A DNA stretch of 64,000 nucleotides. It comes from Epiperipatus broadwayi. Its lineage: Eukaryota > Onychophora > Udeonychophora > Euonychophora > Peripatidae. The stretch spans positions 8,848,963 through 8,912,962 of the forward strand of contig JAQFVV010006208.1 in the NCBI GenBank assembly GCA_028023455.1. The letters run 5' to 3'. The notes under the pieces were generated by a model. The model did not search any database and had not been told where the DNA came from. It saw only the letters and a program-made list of their open reading frames with translations. This document shows positions 20,949 through 31,951 of this stretch, one piece after another (positions within the stretch are counted from its first letter, which is position 1; every line of letters starts with the position of its first letter). The position numbers were made by a program, and so were the translations under genes.

Positions 20949-21238
20949 TTAAATATTACTATTATTAAACAGGCAAAACTCTCCATAGAGTAGTGCCATT
21001 CAGTGCAAGCCAGAGTAATCAATGGATGCTAGAAGGTGTGTGCATAAAATCCCTATCTAGTGCCTACTCATCCAATATCCCAAGACTAGTTTCTGGCTTT
21101 TGGCTTTCATCAGTGAGGAGCCTTGGATCTGAGAGCACTGGGCACTACTGTATGGAGAGTTTTTCTTGTTTAGTAACAGTTATGAGCAAGCATAAGAAAT
21201 GGTGATCATGTGATATACAGTGGTTAAATATTACTATT
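20949..21238. mobile_element. Family B element with 15-bp target-site duplication
   Basis: The exact 15-mer TTAAATATTACTATT is at 20949-20963 and 21224-21238. The left arm (minus) contains the hammerhead; the right arm (plus) is shortened to the outer end (TACTGTATGGAGAGTTTTTC and the AGCAAGCATAAGAAATGG text). Confidence 0.85.
21070..21129 (-). ncRNA. Hammerhead ribozyme, family B, intact core
   Basis: Minus strand: outer stem I ATCCAA, TCCTCA is kept as CCTCA, CTGATGA, stem II AGC-CAAAA-GCC (one mismatch), GAA, ACTAGTC, then TTGGGATATTGGAT. Good core and a GUC site. Confidence 0.7.
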
Positions 21239-21459
21239 GTCAGATAAAACATATCCAAGAATTTAGTGAGATTATAATAGTGTTTAGATTTATATACCAC
21301 TTTTAACGCATCAATAGAGTCACTGTGGTTAGAAAATGACTGCACCTTCTTTATTATTTTAATCCAGTGATGATTATTTTAATGACTATTTAGTTATTGA
21401 ATGGCCATTTTTAATTGTTTTTACATATTGGACTATTTCTATAAAACTATTTAAACTTT

Positions 21460-21930
21460 CCTATTACATTTAACTATTAGGAATAGCACACAGGTTAGTG
21501 TATGCACAATGTTTCAATAAATATTATTCTCCTCTCTTCTTCAGGTGTTGCTGGCTGGACCAGTAACAGCACTAGCATGGGAACTGAACCTAGTCTCTTG
21601 GAGATCCTTGAATACTGAATTTTAAAGTAACACCCCTACCAACTGAGCTATCCTGCCAAAGGCAACAGTCAGCATAAATTTCATATCTCTAAGGTTCATC
21701 CTGAACTCTCCACTTTTTTCTACGAGCAAAGTTGATTAATGGTTTCCATACATTATGTATAGGCATAATACTGTGTGCTATTACTAATAGTTGAATATAA
21801 TTAAAAAATTTAAGTAAGGGTTAAATTTTTCTAAAGACATTCAATACTTAATATTAGATGATGGGAGTAGTCCAATATATAAATACAACTAAAATATCAT
21901 CATCAACCTTCAGGAAAACACAATACCATT
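21460..21930. mobile_element. Family S tRNA-derived SINE with inverted tail pieces (copy 2)
   Basis: Same layout as copy 1: tail and body on the minus strand, head at about 21655-21590 with ATAGCTCAGTTGG and a degraded B box, then a plus-orientation tail at about 21770-21900. Sharing the layout with copy 1 suggests it is part of the family consensus. Confidence 0.68.
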
Positions 21931-22279
21931 TTTTAAATCTCTACTTTTCTTACGAAACACCACATTAAATTTGTTATTATCCCATGCAAAGAATACTATA
22001 GTTTTTTTAAAATCAAATCACTATAATAGACCCCATAATAAGAATTCTTCTTTTTTCTGAATTCAGGGATAATCTTGTTTATGTCCATAACATTCTCCTT
22101 AAAAGAATTCTATCCTCAAATCTAAATTAACATTTTCAATGTTTAATAGCTTTTGAAACTAAGTATAATTATGTTTTGATATGTTGCCATTTTAAATATT
22201 AATGTAAAATATACTAAAACAGAGTTTAAATATACAGTTTAGTAAGATTTGTTTTACCAAGTGTACTTTCAATGCTTTT

Positions 22280-23204
22280 GTGTCATATTCATGGTTAGTC
22301 TGCTGAGAACATTAATTTTGCATCGTATTCATGGTTAGTCTTGCTGAGAACATTAATTTTGCATCATATTCATGGTTAATCAGATGAGAATACTAATTTT
22401 GCATCATATTCATGGTTAGTCAGCTGAGAACATTAATTTAGCATCATATTCATGGTTAGTCTGCTGAGAACATTAATTTTACATCATACTCATGGTTAGT
22501 CTGCTGAGAACATTAATTTTGCATCGTATTCATGGGTTTGCCTGCTGAGAACATTAATTTTGCATGATATTCATGGTTTGCCTGCTGAGAACATTAATTT
22601 TGCATCATATTCATGGTTAGTCTGCTGAGAACATTAATTTTGCATCGTATTCATGGGTTAGCCTGCTGAGAACATTAATTTTGCATCATATTCATGGTTA
22701 GTCTGCTGAGAACATTAATTTTGCATCATATTCATGGTTAGTCTGCTGAGAACATTAATTTTGCATCATATTCATGGTTAGTCAGATGAGAACACTAATT
22801 TTGCATCATATTCATGGTTAGTCAGCTGAGAACATTAATTTTGCATCATATTCATGGTTAGTCAGATGAGAACACTAATTTTGCATCATATTCATGGTTA
22901 GTCTGCTAAGAACATTAATTTTACATCGTACTCATGGTTAGTCTGCTGAGAACATTAATTTTGCATCGTATTCATGGGTTTGCCTGCTGAGAACATTAAT
23001 TTTGCATGATATTCATGGTTAGTCTTGCTGAGAACATTAATTTTGCATCATATTCATGGTTAGTCAGATGAGAACACTAATTTTGCATCATATTCATGGT
23101 TAGTCAGCTGAGAACATTAATTTTACATCATACTCATGGTTAGTCTGCTGAGAACATTAATTTTGCATCATATTCATGGTTAGTTTGCTGAGAACATTAA
23201 CGTT
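22280..23204 (+). repeat. 40-bp minisatellite, 23 units with higher-order pattern
   Basis: The unit is GCATCATATTCATGGTTAGT followed by CTGCTGAGAACATTAATTTT. Twenty-three units can be counted. Variants recur in a set order: a CTTGCTG unit, an AGATGAG...CACT unit, an AGCTGAG unit, an ACAT...TACT unit, then a GGGTTTGCC unit and a GCATGAT unit. This order appears near 22320-22600, again near 22760-23040, and partly near 23010-23165, so blocks of several units were duplicated together. Confidence 0.92.
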
Positions 23205-23238
23205 TTGCTGATTTGAATGCCATTTCATTTTTGGTTCA

Positions 23239-23538
23239 TTACACATTTATTTTGAGTAATAAATCATGCTTTTCTTTAACATTTACAATCATTTCTTTGC
23301 ATATAATTTTGACAACACTTGGATCACAATTACGACCATACTCTCTTTCATGATTATGAAAGAAAGATGAATTAATAGCTTGGAGCTTAAACTTAGATTC
23401 TTTATACCTTAATGAATATTGAGTCATTTTAGTTCTAAGATTTGCTCTGGTCTCACCATAATATACACATAGGCAGTCTTTTAGAATGCTGTTTACAGCA
23501 TGCACCACATTGGGCCAGTCGAATGTTAAATTTGTCAT
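23239..23538 (-). pseudogene. GIY-YIG endonuclease-like remnant (Penelope-like element candidate)
   Basis: A minus-strand frame of 99 codons. Residues about 10-45 read NVVHAVNS...LCVYYGETRANLRTKM, matching the pattern NVVY-x-n-C...-V-Y-x-G-E-T-x2-x-L-R-T-R of GIY-YIG endonucleases at the C-terminus of Penelope-like retroelements. Cysteines of the usual linker are mostly gone and the preceding reverse transcriptase is not recognisable, so this is a remnant. Similar GIY-YIG modules occur in other mobile elements, so the Penelope assignment is tentative. It starts 35 bp after the minisatellite. Confidence 0.45.
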
Positions 23539-23545
23539 AAAATTT

Positions 23546-24254
23546 ATAGAGGCTCTGAATTCGACATTAAATTTGTCTGAGTAAATTTGTGCTATGTTAT
23601 CACCCGTACATAATAAATATGGTAGAGCAATCCGGCTCTTACTATTTCAATGATCGACCATGTTAGTAATTATTTTGATTTTGGATTGCTCTAAATATCT
23701 ATTTAGGTGTGTTCTGTAATAGCTATTTTTATCAAGTCAGTGATGTTATGTTGAATGTTCTCAGTTCTATTTGATTCATAGCGACACAAATAACAATTGT
23801 GATATAAAAAGGTTTTTACTCCTGCAAATTTATGAAACGTAAGTGCTTTCATGAAAATTCAAAGAGGCATTATTCATTTCACAAGACAATGATGCCATAA
23901 ATAGGAAGGACACGTGCTATGCTTTATCGAAGAAATGGAATTAGCTTATTTGCATATCATTAAATGTATTAGCAAGCTATGATTATGAAGGCAAGATCCT
24001 TTGAAAGCGCTCAGCTAGTTTATTATTTTTAGTTATCTATTTTATATTAATAGCTTTTGGGAACAGTTGCGCCACACACGCACTCGTGCTTGAATACATA
24101 TATGCATTCTCTAAAATAGCATTTCCTTCTACACTAAAATGCCTTTCAAACAACAGATCTACTCTTCTTTTTCCTTCAATATGTCAAGTGAGTTTTTCAG
24201 ATCATCATGTTCTTAATGTTAAAATCAGTATACATAGAAGGATAATGAATTCAT
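23546..24254. other. Unassigned DNA
   Basis: It may include upstream parts of the GIY-YIG element in decayed form near 23540-23700. Nothing else recognised. Confidence 0.45.
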
Positions 24255-24345
24255 GGAGGCAAAACTCTTCGTACAGTAGCAACCACTCAGTGCAAGCCAG
24301 AATAATCAATGGATGCAGTCAGTTTGCACATAAAATTCCTATCTA

Positions 24346-24400
24346 GTGCCTACTCATCCCATATCCCCATACTAGTTTCTAGCCTGTGGAATTCAGCTTG
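24346..24400 (-). ncRNA. Decayed hammerhead, family B (CTGATGA missing)
   Basis: ACTAGTTTCTAGCCTGTGG is followed by AATTCAGC: the core and stem I segment between are deleted or replaced. Confidence 0.6.
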
Positions 24401-24756
24401 GATTTGAGAGCACTGGATCTAGGCATTAGGATTAATGAAACTCTCCATCAGCTATCTGTTACCTTCTTAGCTAACTATAAAGCTTTGAGTCCAAAATGAA
24501 AACACAATAAGATTTTCAATTCAAGCTCACTTGTTTGTATAGTCATATAGATCTGAACTCAGTTCAGTATTTATATTTTTTCATGGCTTTGGTTCTTTAA
24601 TAACCACAGCCACCGTAATCCTATTGGGCAGGATTAGTATTGATCCACTAATCATCACATGATTACCATTCTTTATGCTTACACGAGCTGTTTTCACAGA
24701 GGCAAGGTTGCATTAGATTCTAAGGTCTAGGTGCAGTACTCTCAAATTCAAGGCTC

Positions 24757-24813
24757 CTCACTGATGAAAGCCACAAGCCAGAAACTAGTATGGGGATATT
24801 GGATGAGTAGTCA
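24757..24813 (+). ncRNA. Hammerhead ribozyme, family B, intact core
   Basis: TCCTCA, CTGATGA, AGC-CACAA-GCC (one A/C mismatch), GAA, ACTAGT, A (GUA site), TGGGGA. Inner stem I is complete and outer stem I ATTCAA/TTGGAT pairs with one wobble. Confidence 0.72.
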
Positions 24814-25019
24814 CTAGGTACAAACTTTCCTGCATCCATTGATTATTCTGGTTTGCACTGAGTGGCAGTACTATATGGAGAGTTTTGCTTCTGTGAAAAA
24901 AGCTTGTGGAAACACACTAAGTGGTGATCATGTAATGTGTAGCGGTTTACAACAACGAATTCTTGTATATAATAATACAATTGAATTAGTTCTTAAAATT
25001 ATGCAACCAGAAACAGTTC

Positions 25020-25240
25020 TACTTATATGTTGGACTATTCTAATCATCTAACATTAAATATTGAATAATTCATGTTGTATTTCTAACAGTTGGATGTAAT
25101 TGGAAAATTTAAATAAAGTTTATAAAACTTTGCGGCTATACACATTCAATATTTAATGGTAAATGACACAAATAGTTCAACATATAAGTATGAGTAAAAT
25201 ATCATCATTATAAACCTTCAAGCAGAAGCAATTCTGTCTG
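25020..25240 (+). repeat. Family S tail-only copy
   Basis: AACAGTTGGATGTAATTGG, ACATTCAATATTTAATGG and ATCATCATTATAAACCTTCA match the tail of SINE S. No tRNA head is present. Confidence 0.6.
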
Positions 25241-25428
25241 AAATTTACACACAAGTTAATGGAATCAATATTTTTAAATTTATATCCCATCATCTTAATA
25301 ATTTAACAAATATCCCCCCTCCCCCCAAAAAAAATCAGATTTCTTGCCAGAATATTGAAAGATTTATATTAATTCTAATATTCTCATGGATAAATTCATA
25401 GTATTATTTCTGGGAGCTTCCATGTAAT

Positions 25429-25725
25429 AAAAATATAATAGTCACCAAACATCGCATGATCATCATTTCTTATGTTTGCTCATAACTGTTATTAGAACAG
25501 GCAAAACTCTTCATACAGTAGTTTCTAAGATCTAGGTGCAGTGCTCTCAGATCCAAGGCTCCTCACTGATGAAAGCCACAAGCTAGAAACTAGTCTGGGA
25601 ATATTGGATGAGTAGGCACTAGATAGGATTTTATGCACAAACCTTCTGGTATCCATTGATTACTCTGGCTTGCATTGAGTGGCATTACTGATTGGAGAGT
25701 TTCACCTGTTTTAAAAATATAATAG
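25429..25725 (+). mobile_element. Family B element with 13-bp target-site duplication
   Basis: AAAAATATAATAG is at 25429-25441 and 25713-25725. The left arm is reduced to the outer end (minus), which switches within the text CATACAGTAGTTTCTAAG to the plus arm carrying the hammerhead and the outer end TTGGAGAGTTTCACCTG. Confidence 0.83.
25551..25609 (+). ncRNA. Hammerhead ribozyme, family B (best copy, compensatory stem II)
   Basis: Outer stem I ATCCAA (25551-25556) pairs with TTGGAT (25604-25609). Inner stem I TCCTCA (25560-25565) pairs with TGGGAA (25596-25601; one wobble and one A/C mismatch). The internal loop is GGC/TA. The core is CTGATGA (25566-25572). Stem II AGC/GCT (25574-25576/25582-25584) closes loop CACAA, with an unpaired A on each side. 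GAA is at 25586-25588, stem III ACTAGT at 25589-25594, and cleavage is predicted after C25595 (GUC triplet). Elsewhere in the family stem II is GGC/GCC, so the outer pair changes on both sides together. Confidence 0.82.
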
Positions 25726-26942
25726 CTAAATAGATGATGTTTCAGTACAAGAATAAATACTTTGCTCCCAAAATAATACTATGAATAAAGATTTTTATAT
25801 ACCTACATCTCAAAATAAAAAAATACTCCATCAAATGTAACATCTGTAATCACAATATTTACAACCAAGCAAAAATATGTGCCATTAACTCATTCTTGCT
25901 AAGTATTTGCGTGATAACATACACAGATTTTGTTTCACTGAGTCTCACAATGGTTTTAATTCAATAAGCTTTTATAAGTAATAAATCTAAAAAAACTTAT
26001 CTACTCCTTCATAATAATTGATTTAGGTAACAAAAATGTAGAAAATATAGTACTTCATATCTAAACTCCAAACTCTTAATTTGCTTCTGGTCAGTTTGAG
26101 ACAAATCATAGTATTTTCAAAACACCATTACATTGGATTTCTTTTCAGACGGTCCATATCTTCTTCATGCTATCATAACATTATTATTATTATTACATTT
26201 AAATGGATTTACTGTACATTCATCTATGACAGGATCAATTGTTTCTTAATACGTATTCACATTTCTTTCTTTAAAATAAAAAGGTATTTTCTCTATCCCT
26301 CTTAACTCACTTTCATTCCTCCTTTTTTTAATCAAAATAAAAGTCTTAATAAATATACAACCTATCAACCAATCCTACAACAATCTTCCAATTTCTTTTA
26401 TCCAGAAATGGCTCACATGTTTCAGTTCAATTACTTTGTTTAAAATCGTTAGTGATATCAAAATTTTTTAAAAAAATGAAGAAGAAAGAAAAAAGAGAAT
26501 GACAAATATAACTCTCAACACTATTTTCCTAGTATTTGGCCTATGGGAAACATGATGATGATGGGTTTATTTATTAATGAGAGCCAGGTACAATGAAAAG
26601 TATAGTTCCATAATCACATGACAAATTCCTTCGATATTCGTTATTACTCATAATGCTAGCTGTTATTTCACCGTCTGTTAATTTACATACTAAAGTTAGG
26701 ACTTATACCACAGTGTAGTAGATATATATTTTAATACCACAAAGAATAAAGAACAAAGATGTTAAATTTTAATAAAAGTGAGTCATTTAATAAAATAAAC
26801 AAACAAAAACACGATTATATAAGCAGTTAAATTTTAATAACATTATTATTACATAAAACTTAATTCTATCATCTATTTTTTTAAAAAAAATTGTATTTAA
26901 ATTATCAATGCATTAATATATTGACATTGGACAGTGTAGATA
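25726..26942. other. Unassigned AT-rich DNA
   Basis: Short ORFs without recognisable domains. No repeat family identified. Confidence 0.5.
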
Positions 26943-27221
26943 TTGTCTATTCCAATCTAAGACCAATAAAAGAGGCGGCAGTAGGATATGATGATCCTAT
27001 GTTAATATTTGTTGTCTATTCCAATCTAAGACCAATAAAAGAGGCGGCAGTAGGATATGATGATCCTATGTTAATATTTGTTGTCTATTCCAATCTAAGA
27101 CCAATAAAAGAGGCGGCAGTAGGATATGATGATCCTATGTTAATATTTGTTGTCTATTCCAATCTAAGACCAATAAAAGAGGCGGCAGTAGGGTATGATG
27201 ATCCTATGTTAATATTTGATC
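26943..27221 (+). repeat. 69-bp tandem repeat, four nearly identical units
   Basis: The unit begins TTGTCTATTCCAATCTAAG and ends ATCCTATGTTAATATTTG. Four units show one visible difference (GTAGGG for GTAGGA in the last). As 69 is divisible by three, a frame of 112 codons stays open through all units (repeat RPIKEAAVGYDDPMLIF). Near identity implies very recent expansion. There is no independent sign that it is translated. Confidence 0.9.
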
Positions 27222-27524
27222 ATAATTAATATAATTTGGTAATCATTTTTTAAAAACAATTTGATTAGTACTGCCTATTTACTGACTATTACATCTAATA
27301 ATATAGACGAAATTGTGCATTTCCTAACATGTTTACAACCTGTATTTGAATTTGGCCCATGTAAAATTTGAATTTTTTCAGGTTTTTAATCATATTTAGG
27401 AATTTTTTTCACAAGTAGTTTCATCATAGTTAATTATCGAGCCATTTAATATTGGTCAGTAAGAGCTGTTAAATAAACAATGATTGCGGGGGAGGGCATT
27501 ACCACCTAATAATAAATTTATTAC

Positions 27525-27935
27525 TCATTTTCATCATCATCAACCATTATCAATCCACTGCAGGATGAAGGTCTCTCCAAGTTCAATCCATCTTTTCTGA
27601 TTTTTAGCTTCTCTTCTCCATAACACTCCTGCACACTTTCTTATTTCATCCATCCATCTCACATGTGGTCTTTTTCTGGGTCTTTTAGAATCTATTGGAG
27701 TCCAGTTTAAGATTTCAATTGTCCATTTATTATCATCTCTTCTAGCAATATGTCCTGCCCAACTCCAGTTTTTTAATTTTTTTTCAATGAGGCCAATAAC
27801 ACCTGTTTGTTCTCTTACCCATATATTGTGTTTTCGATCTCTTCTTGTTACTCTTAACATGCATCTTTCCATACTTCTTTGAGTGGTCTGAAGTATCTGT
27901 ATTGCTCTTCTATTAAGTGTTCTATAAAAGGCAAA
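27525..27935 (-). pseudogene. RTE-type LINE 3' end, truncated
   Basis: A minus-strand copy of the last part of the RTE element: TLNRRAIQILQTTQRSMERC through SWAGHIARRDDNKWTIEI and HVRWMDEIRKCAG to the tail at CATCATCATCAACC. One frame runs 27977-27540, longer than the LINE part; its first residues come from flanking DNA. It is 5' truncated at about 27935. Confidence 0.82.
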
Positions 27936-29451
27936 ATCGTTCGCGCTGCCGAGAACCCCTAAAAGCTGTTTTATCATTTTCCATTATTACATATTTAAAT
28001 AATGTATGATTATTTAATAATATATATTGCAAACACAAATAATAATAGTTATACATATAAGTTCACTTTTCTACTGGAAAGCATGTTAAAATCACTATTT
28101 ATTTTTGTACCTTGTATTCAGAGCTACATCATAAACTTCAATGAACTCCGAAGTTTACAACAGCATTCTAAAATTATAAAGCCCTTTATTAACATTTTAC
28201 TAGTTTGTTAAAGGTTATATAAAATCTTTTAATACCCATTTTCCTGATGATGGTCACGCATTTTCTTATTGCTTAAGTCAATTTCTATAGATCTTGAGAG
28301 TGGACGAGCCGGTTTTACAGCAGGTCATTTAAAACAATATATACTGACAACTACATCATAAATTGAAAATAACAATCCTGTATTTAAAACGTTATCGTAA
28401 AACAATGAATCGTTTTATACCATTGACACGTTTAGCGTAAATTTAGTTAAATTTTAAATATACTAGGATCAAATTTTTATAAATCAATTTATAATTTAAA
28501 AAAACAAACAACTAAATAAACAAACACACATTTTTAAAAAATTTATAATATTAAAGATAACATGTTAATTATATATAATTAATCTGTAAGATTATTTATG
28601 AAAGTTATTTAAAATGAAGTCAGGCGGTTAAATATATATATAATAATGAAAGACAGTAAGACCTGTAAAAATCTATTTTTATATTCAGGAAACTAACAAT
28701 TATTCAAATACATTGTAATATAAAAAAAAATAATAAATTTTTAAATTTCACCAATATGTATATATATATTTTTTAAAATGTATCTGACATTATTCCTCAA
28801 CGTTTTAATGCTTTATCGATGATTTATGCATTTTTATGACAGAAATTGAATATTTTGAGTTTTTAAGACATAACTACTTACAATTCTTGTTTTATCAATC
28901 AAATTAAAATCAATCATCGGACGTTTATAAATTGCAGGTGTTTCACGTATAAATGCCGGTATAAAAATAAATAAATAATATTTAAAAAAAGCGATTTAAA
29001 TAAGTATTATTATTTTTAAAAATACTTTTATTGAAAACTTAAAGAAATTCGTTTATGTAAGTAAATATTTTTTTCTTATTTTTATTAAAATATAAACAAA
29101 CTATATAAAAACCTAAAATATATAATATATACAGTTTGAAAAAAATATCAAATATTTTTTGAAAAAAAAAAATCTAACATTATTTCAATATTTTTTAATA
29201 TTTCTTCAATGATTTATACATTTTTATGATTGAAGTAGAATATTTTGAGCTTTTAATGCAAAACAGATTAGGCAAAAGTCTCATTAAGAACCTCCATAAA
29301 GGAATTGTGAAGGCGATCACATTTATCTTAAGGTTTACCAATTGTTGGATGGGGTTGATAGAATTTAAAAAAAGAGTAAGGTAACAAGTGGTTTGCCCAT
29401 GCTAATTAAAAAAAATGTTTTTATTAGAAAAAACGAACACAAATTAAAGTT
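27936..29451. other. Unassigned AT-rich DNA with a diverged direct repeat
   Basis: About 28780-28875 and 29175-29265 share CTRACATTATT..CAA, CGATGATTTATGCATTTTT-like text and GAATATTTTGAG. This suggests an old duplication of period about 390. Nothing else recognised. Confidence 0.5.
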
Positions 29452-29560
29452 GTGTCAAGCATTGGTGATCGAGAGGTCAGCACGGCTGCCTTATGAGCAG
29501 TTGTTCCTGGTTAGCGGTTCGCTTCCCGGCCGATGCTATGACACATGGGAACAAAAAAAT
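29452..29560 (+). mobile_element. Short tRNA-derived SINE (copy 1)
   Basis: The text GTGATCGAGAGGTCAGCACG resembles an A box and GCGGTTCGCTTCCCGGC a B box. The unit opens with TGTCAAGC and closes with GCTATGACACATG. It is too diverged at the acceptor ends to be a tRNA gene. Confidence 0.65.
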
Positions 29561-29854
29561 TAAAGTTGGTGATCTATTATTTATTTTTAGCGTTACATAT
29601 CTTAATAATGAAAGGACACATTAAATTTTATGAAAGCTAATTACCAAAAAACTCCTTATATTCTTGAAGATTTATATATTAAAATCCTTAGTTCTTGACA
29701 CTTCTGAAATAATGATGTAAAAATGTCATTATATTTTTTCCTGGCTCGTTTGATCTTTAGAACAAATTCTGAATTTCACTACCATCGCCATATGCTAACA
29801 TTATTATTACATTTTATCATTAGAGGACTTGCCAGTACGAAATAATAAGCATGC

Positions 29855-29965
29855 TGTCAAGCGTTGGTGGCGGAGTGGTTAGTACAGCCGCCTTACAAGC
29901 AGTTGTCCTGGGTTTGCTTCCCGGATGATGCTTTGACACATGAAAAATAATAATAATAATCATAA
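29855..29965 (+). mobile_element. Short tRNA-derived SINE (copy 2)
   Basis: GTGGCGGAGTGGTTAGTACA (A-box-like, as in tRNA-Leu/Ser) and GGGTTTGCTTCCCGG (B-box-like), bounded by TGTCAAGC and GCTTTGACACATG, with a following AAT-rich tail. Same family as 29452. Confidence 0.7.
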
Positions 29966-30169
29966 TCATCATGCTGTATTTGAAATTAAGAAAGTAAAGC
30001 ACCATCTTAATATTAGAAATTCAACACACAGGTAAACGTTTATTATTTATTAAAAACCAAATATATATATTTTGGATTATTCCTTTAATTGTAATATTTT
30101 ATGAAATAGATTAAATATAAAAAATCTAGTATCTTATATTTTGTATAGCTTACATTTTACCATAGATCT

Positions 30170-30360
30170 TTTCAAAGACATTTTCATACTTTGCCAAAAA
30201 ATTATTTGGCATTCTTTATAATGCCTAGGTATTCTATACAATGTCTAGAGAAAGTATGTAACAAATAAAAATAAAAATGAAATTTCATACTCTGTCTCAA
30301 AATGTCACATGTTGTATAGAATGTCTAGACATTTTATACAATGCTGGTTTTTTAATACTT
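30170..30360. repeat. Small inverted-repeat cluster
   Basis: ATTCTATACAATGTCTAGAG near 30230 and TTGTATAGAATGTCTAGACA near 30313 give mutually pairing stretches; ATACTTTGCCA occurs at both outer ends. Possibly a small MITE. Confidence 0.45.
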
Positions 30361-30844
30361 TGCCAGTAACATATATACTTGCATATTAATTATGATACAT
30401 AACTAACTTATCACTAGTTACTACAGGTTAATCAAACTCAAGTTCAATATCTAAATGGAATATTTTTCCCTGTAGGGAATCTGATAAGTCTCCCATTAAT
30501 AATAAAGTCCACATCATATGACATCAAAAGAAAAATCAAGAAATCTTGTCTTATCACCAGTGATATCAATTCAATAAATAGAAAAAAAACACTTGTTTTG
30601 CTATTTCTAGAAAATGGATAATATAGGAGATAGTTTTGCAAACATTTGCATATAATGACATTAATAATCTAAAGAGGCTATGATTATGGAGTAACAAAAC
30701 CCTGAAAGCACTTAGTCTGCAGAAATTATGATATAGAAGGCCTACAGAAATTACTACATAGAAAAGTTTCACCGCAACACATCAGCATATTATAAATCAT
30801 TTTTTACTTTGTTTTGTAATAAACACACTAATACTCATCTGTCC

Positions 30845-31075
30845 AATCCATAATAAGAGTACCACACCCTCCATACAGTAATGCCACCAAGTGCAAGCCT
30901 TAGTAATTAATGGATGCAGGAAGATTTGTGCATAAAATCCCTATCTAGTGCCTACTCATCCAACATCCCCCGACTAGTTTCTAGCTTGTGACTTTCATCA
31001 GTTAGGATCCTTGGATTTGGAATGGTGATTGTGATGTTTTGATGATTCTATCCACTCCAGGTTAATCTATGATCT
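30845..31075 (-). mobile_element. Family B (subfamily B2) copy
   Basis: Outer text GAGTACCACACCCTCCATAC, minus orientation through the hammerhead to TTGGATTTGG, where it stops. No second arm. Confidence 0.65.
30959..31015 (-). ncRNA. Hammerhead ribozyme, family B, core intact, stems changed
   Basis: Minus strand: CTGATGA, AGT-CACAA-GCT, GAA, ACTAGTC, GGGGGA. Stem I first pair is altered. Confidence 0.58.
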
Positions 31076-31951
31076 TTATTTTCTATGTAATAATAATTAG
31101 ATATCTATTCTGTGAGTAAAACTGATAACTAGTTCAAATGGCGACTAAATATGATAATTGATTAATTCTTATTCTGAAGATATAAATGCTCAGAGCTAGA
31201 CTATGGACATTTGTATTATGTATGTTGGTTATTACAAATCAAAGCATCCTAAAGACCAGATAAAAAAAATGATTAATGTTGTTGCATGTTATAATGAAAT
31301 TTTTTACTGTATACTATTCAGGTCTGCAGCTAGGAGTTTAATTTATTATAAAAGCTCCAGATTTCTCTGTAATCTGGTGGCATCCAATCATATTGAGTAA
31401 TATACTTAAAGATGTGGATGTATCCTAAAATCCAATATATACATATAAGTTGCCCAAAAATTTGGCATTCACTTACATGAGATAAAGGATAGATAATAAA
31501 TAGATTATGGGTTTAATGGTAAAGTTTGCTTTCTAAAACTACATCCTAGAGAGATCCAAACAATTTCTAGGGAAGATAGAGATTAGATAAAATAATTAGA
31601 TTAGTATTTGGATTGGAATATTCATGAATAATGAAGGTTTGAGGATTGCTGTGATGAGCACAAAAGCATTCGATGGTGTTTGTTAGAAGTAGGGCTTTTT
31701 TTGTCATGATTATCATAATTCTAGAAAAAAAAAAACCTTTTGCATAATTATATAAACTTATTCATAAAATGTAAATATATATATTATGGTATTTTAGACA
31801 TCCTATTGTGATGTCTAACTTTTTCTACAACTTTTTTTTTAGACTTCAATATCTTGTCTAATTACAGCTTCAGTGTTATTATATTTTCATTCATATCCCA
31901 AAGCAATCAATATTTTGAAGCCATTTATTTATTATTAAAACAATTATAAAC
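31076..31951. other. Unassigned AT-rich DNA
   Basis: No gene or repeat family recognised. Confidence 0.5.

Larger units (their letters stand above)
24255..24910. mobile_element. Family B palindromic pair, near full length
   Basis: The minus arm (24255-24470) begins GGCAAAACTCTTCGTACAGT. Middle unit text (24480-24690) includes TCAGTTCAGTATTTATA. The plus arm (24700-24900) ends TATATGGAGAGTTTTGC. A short outer pair TTTCACAGAGGCAA / TTGCTTCTGTGAAA brackets the plus arm. The minus arm lost its core. Confidence 0.7.

Noticed and set aside
22280-23204. Regular 40-bp repeats resembling a CRISPR array
   Set aside because: Units are contiguous with no unique spacers and the context is eukaryotic; it is a minisatellite.
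29855-29945. Possible functional tRNA gene
   Set aside because: A and B boxes are present but acceptor and anticodon stems do not close, and a second diverged copy shows it is a SINE.
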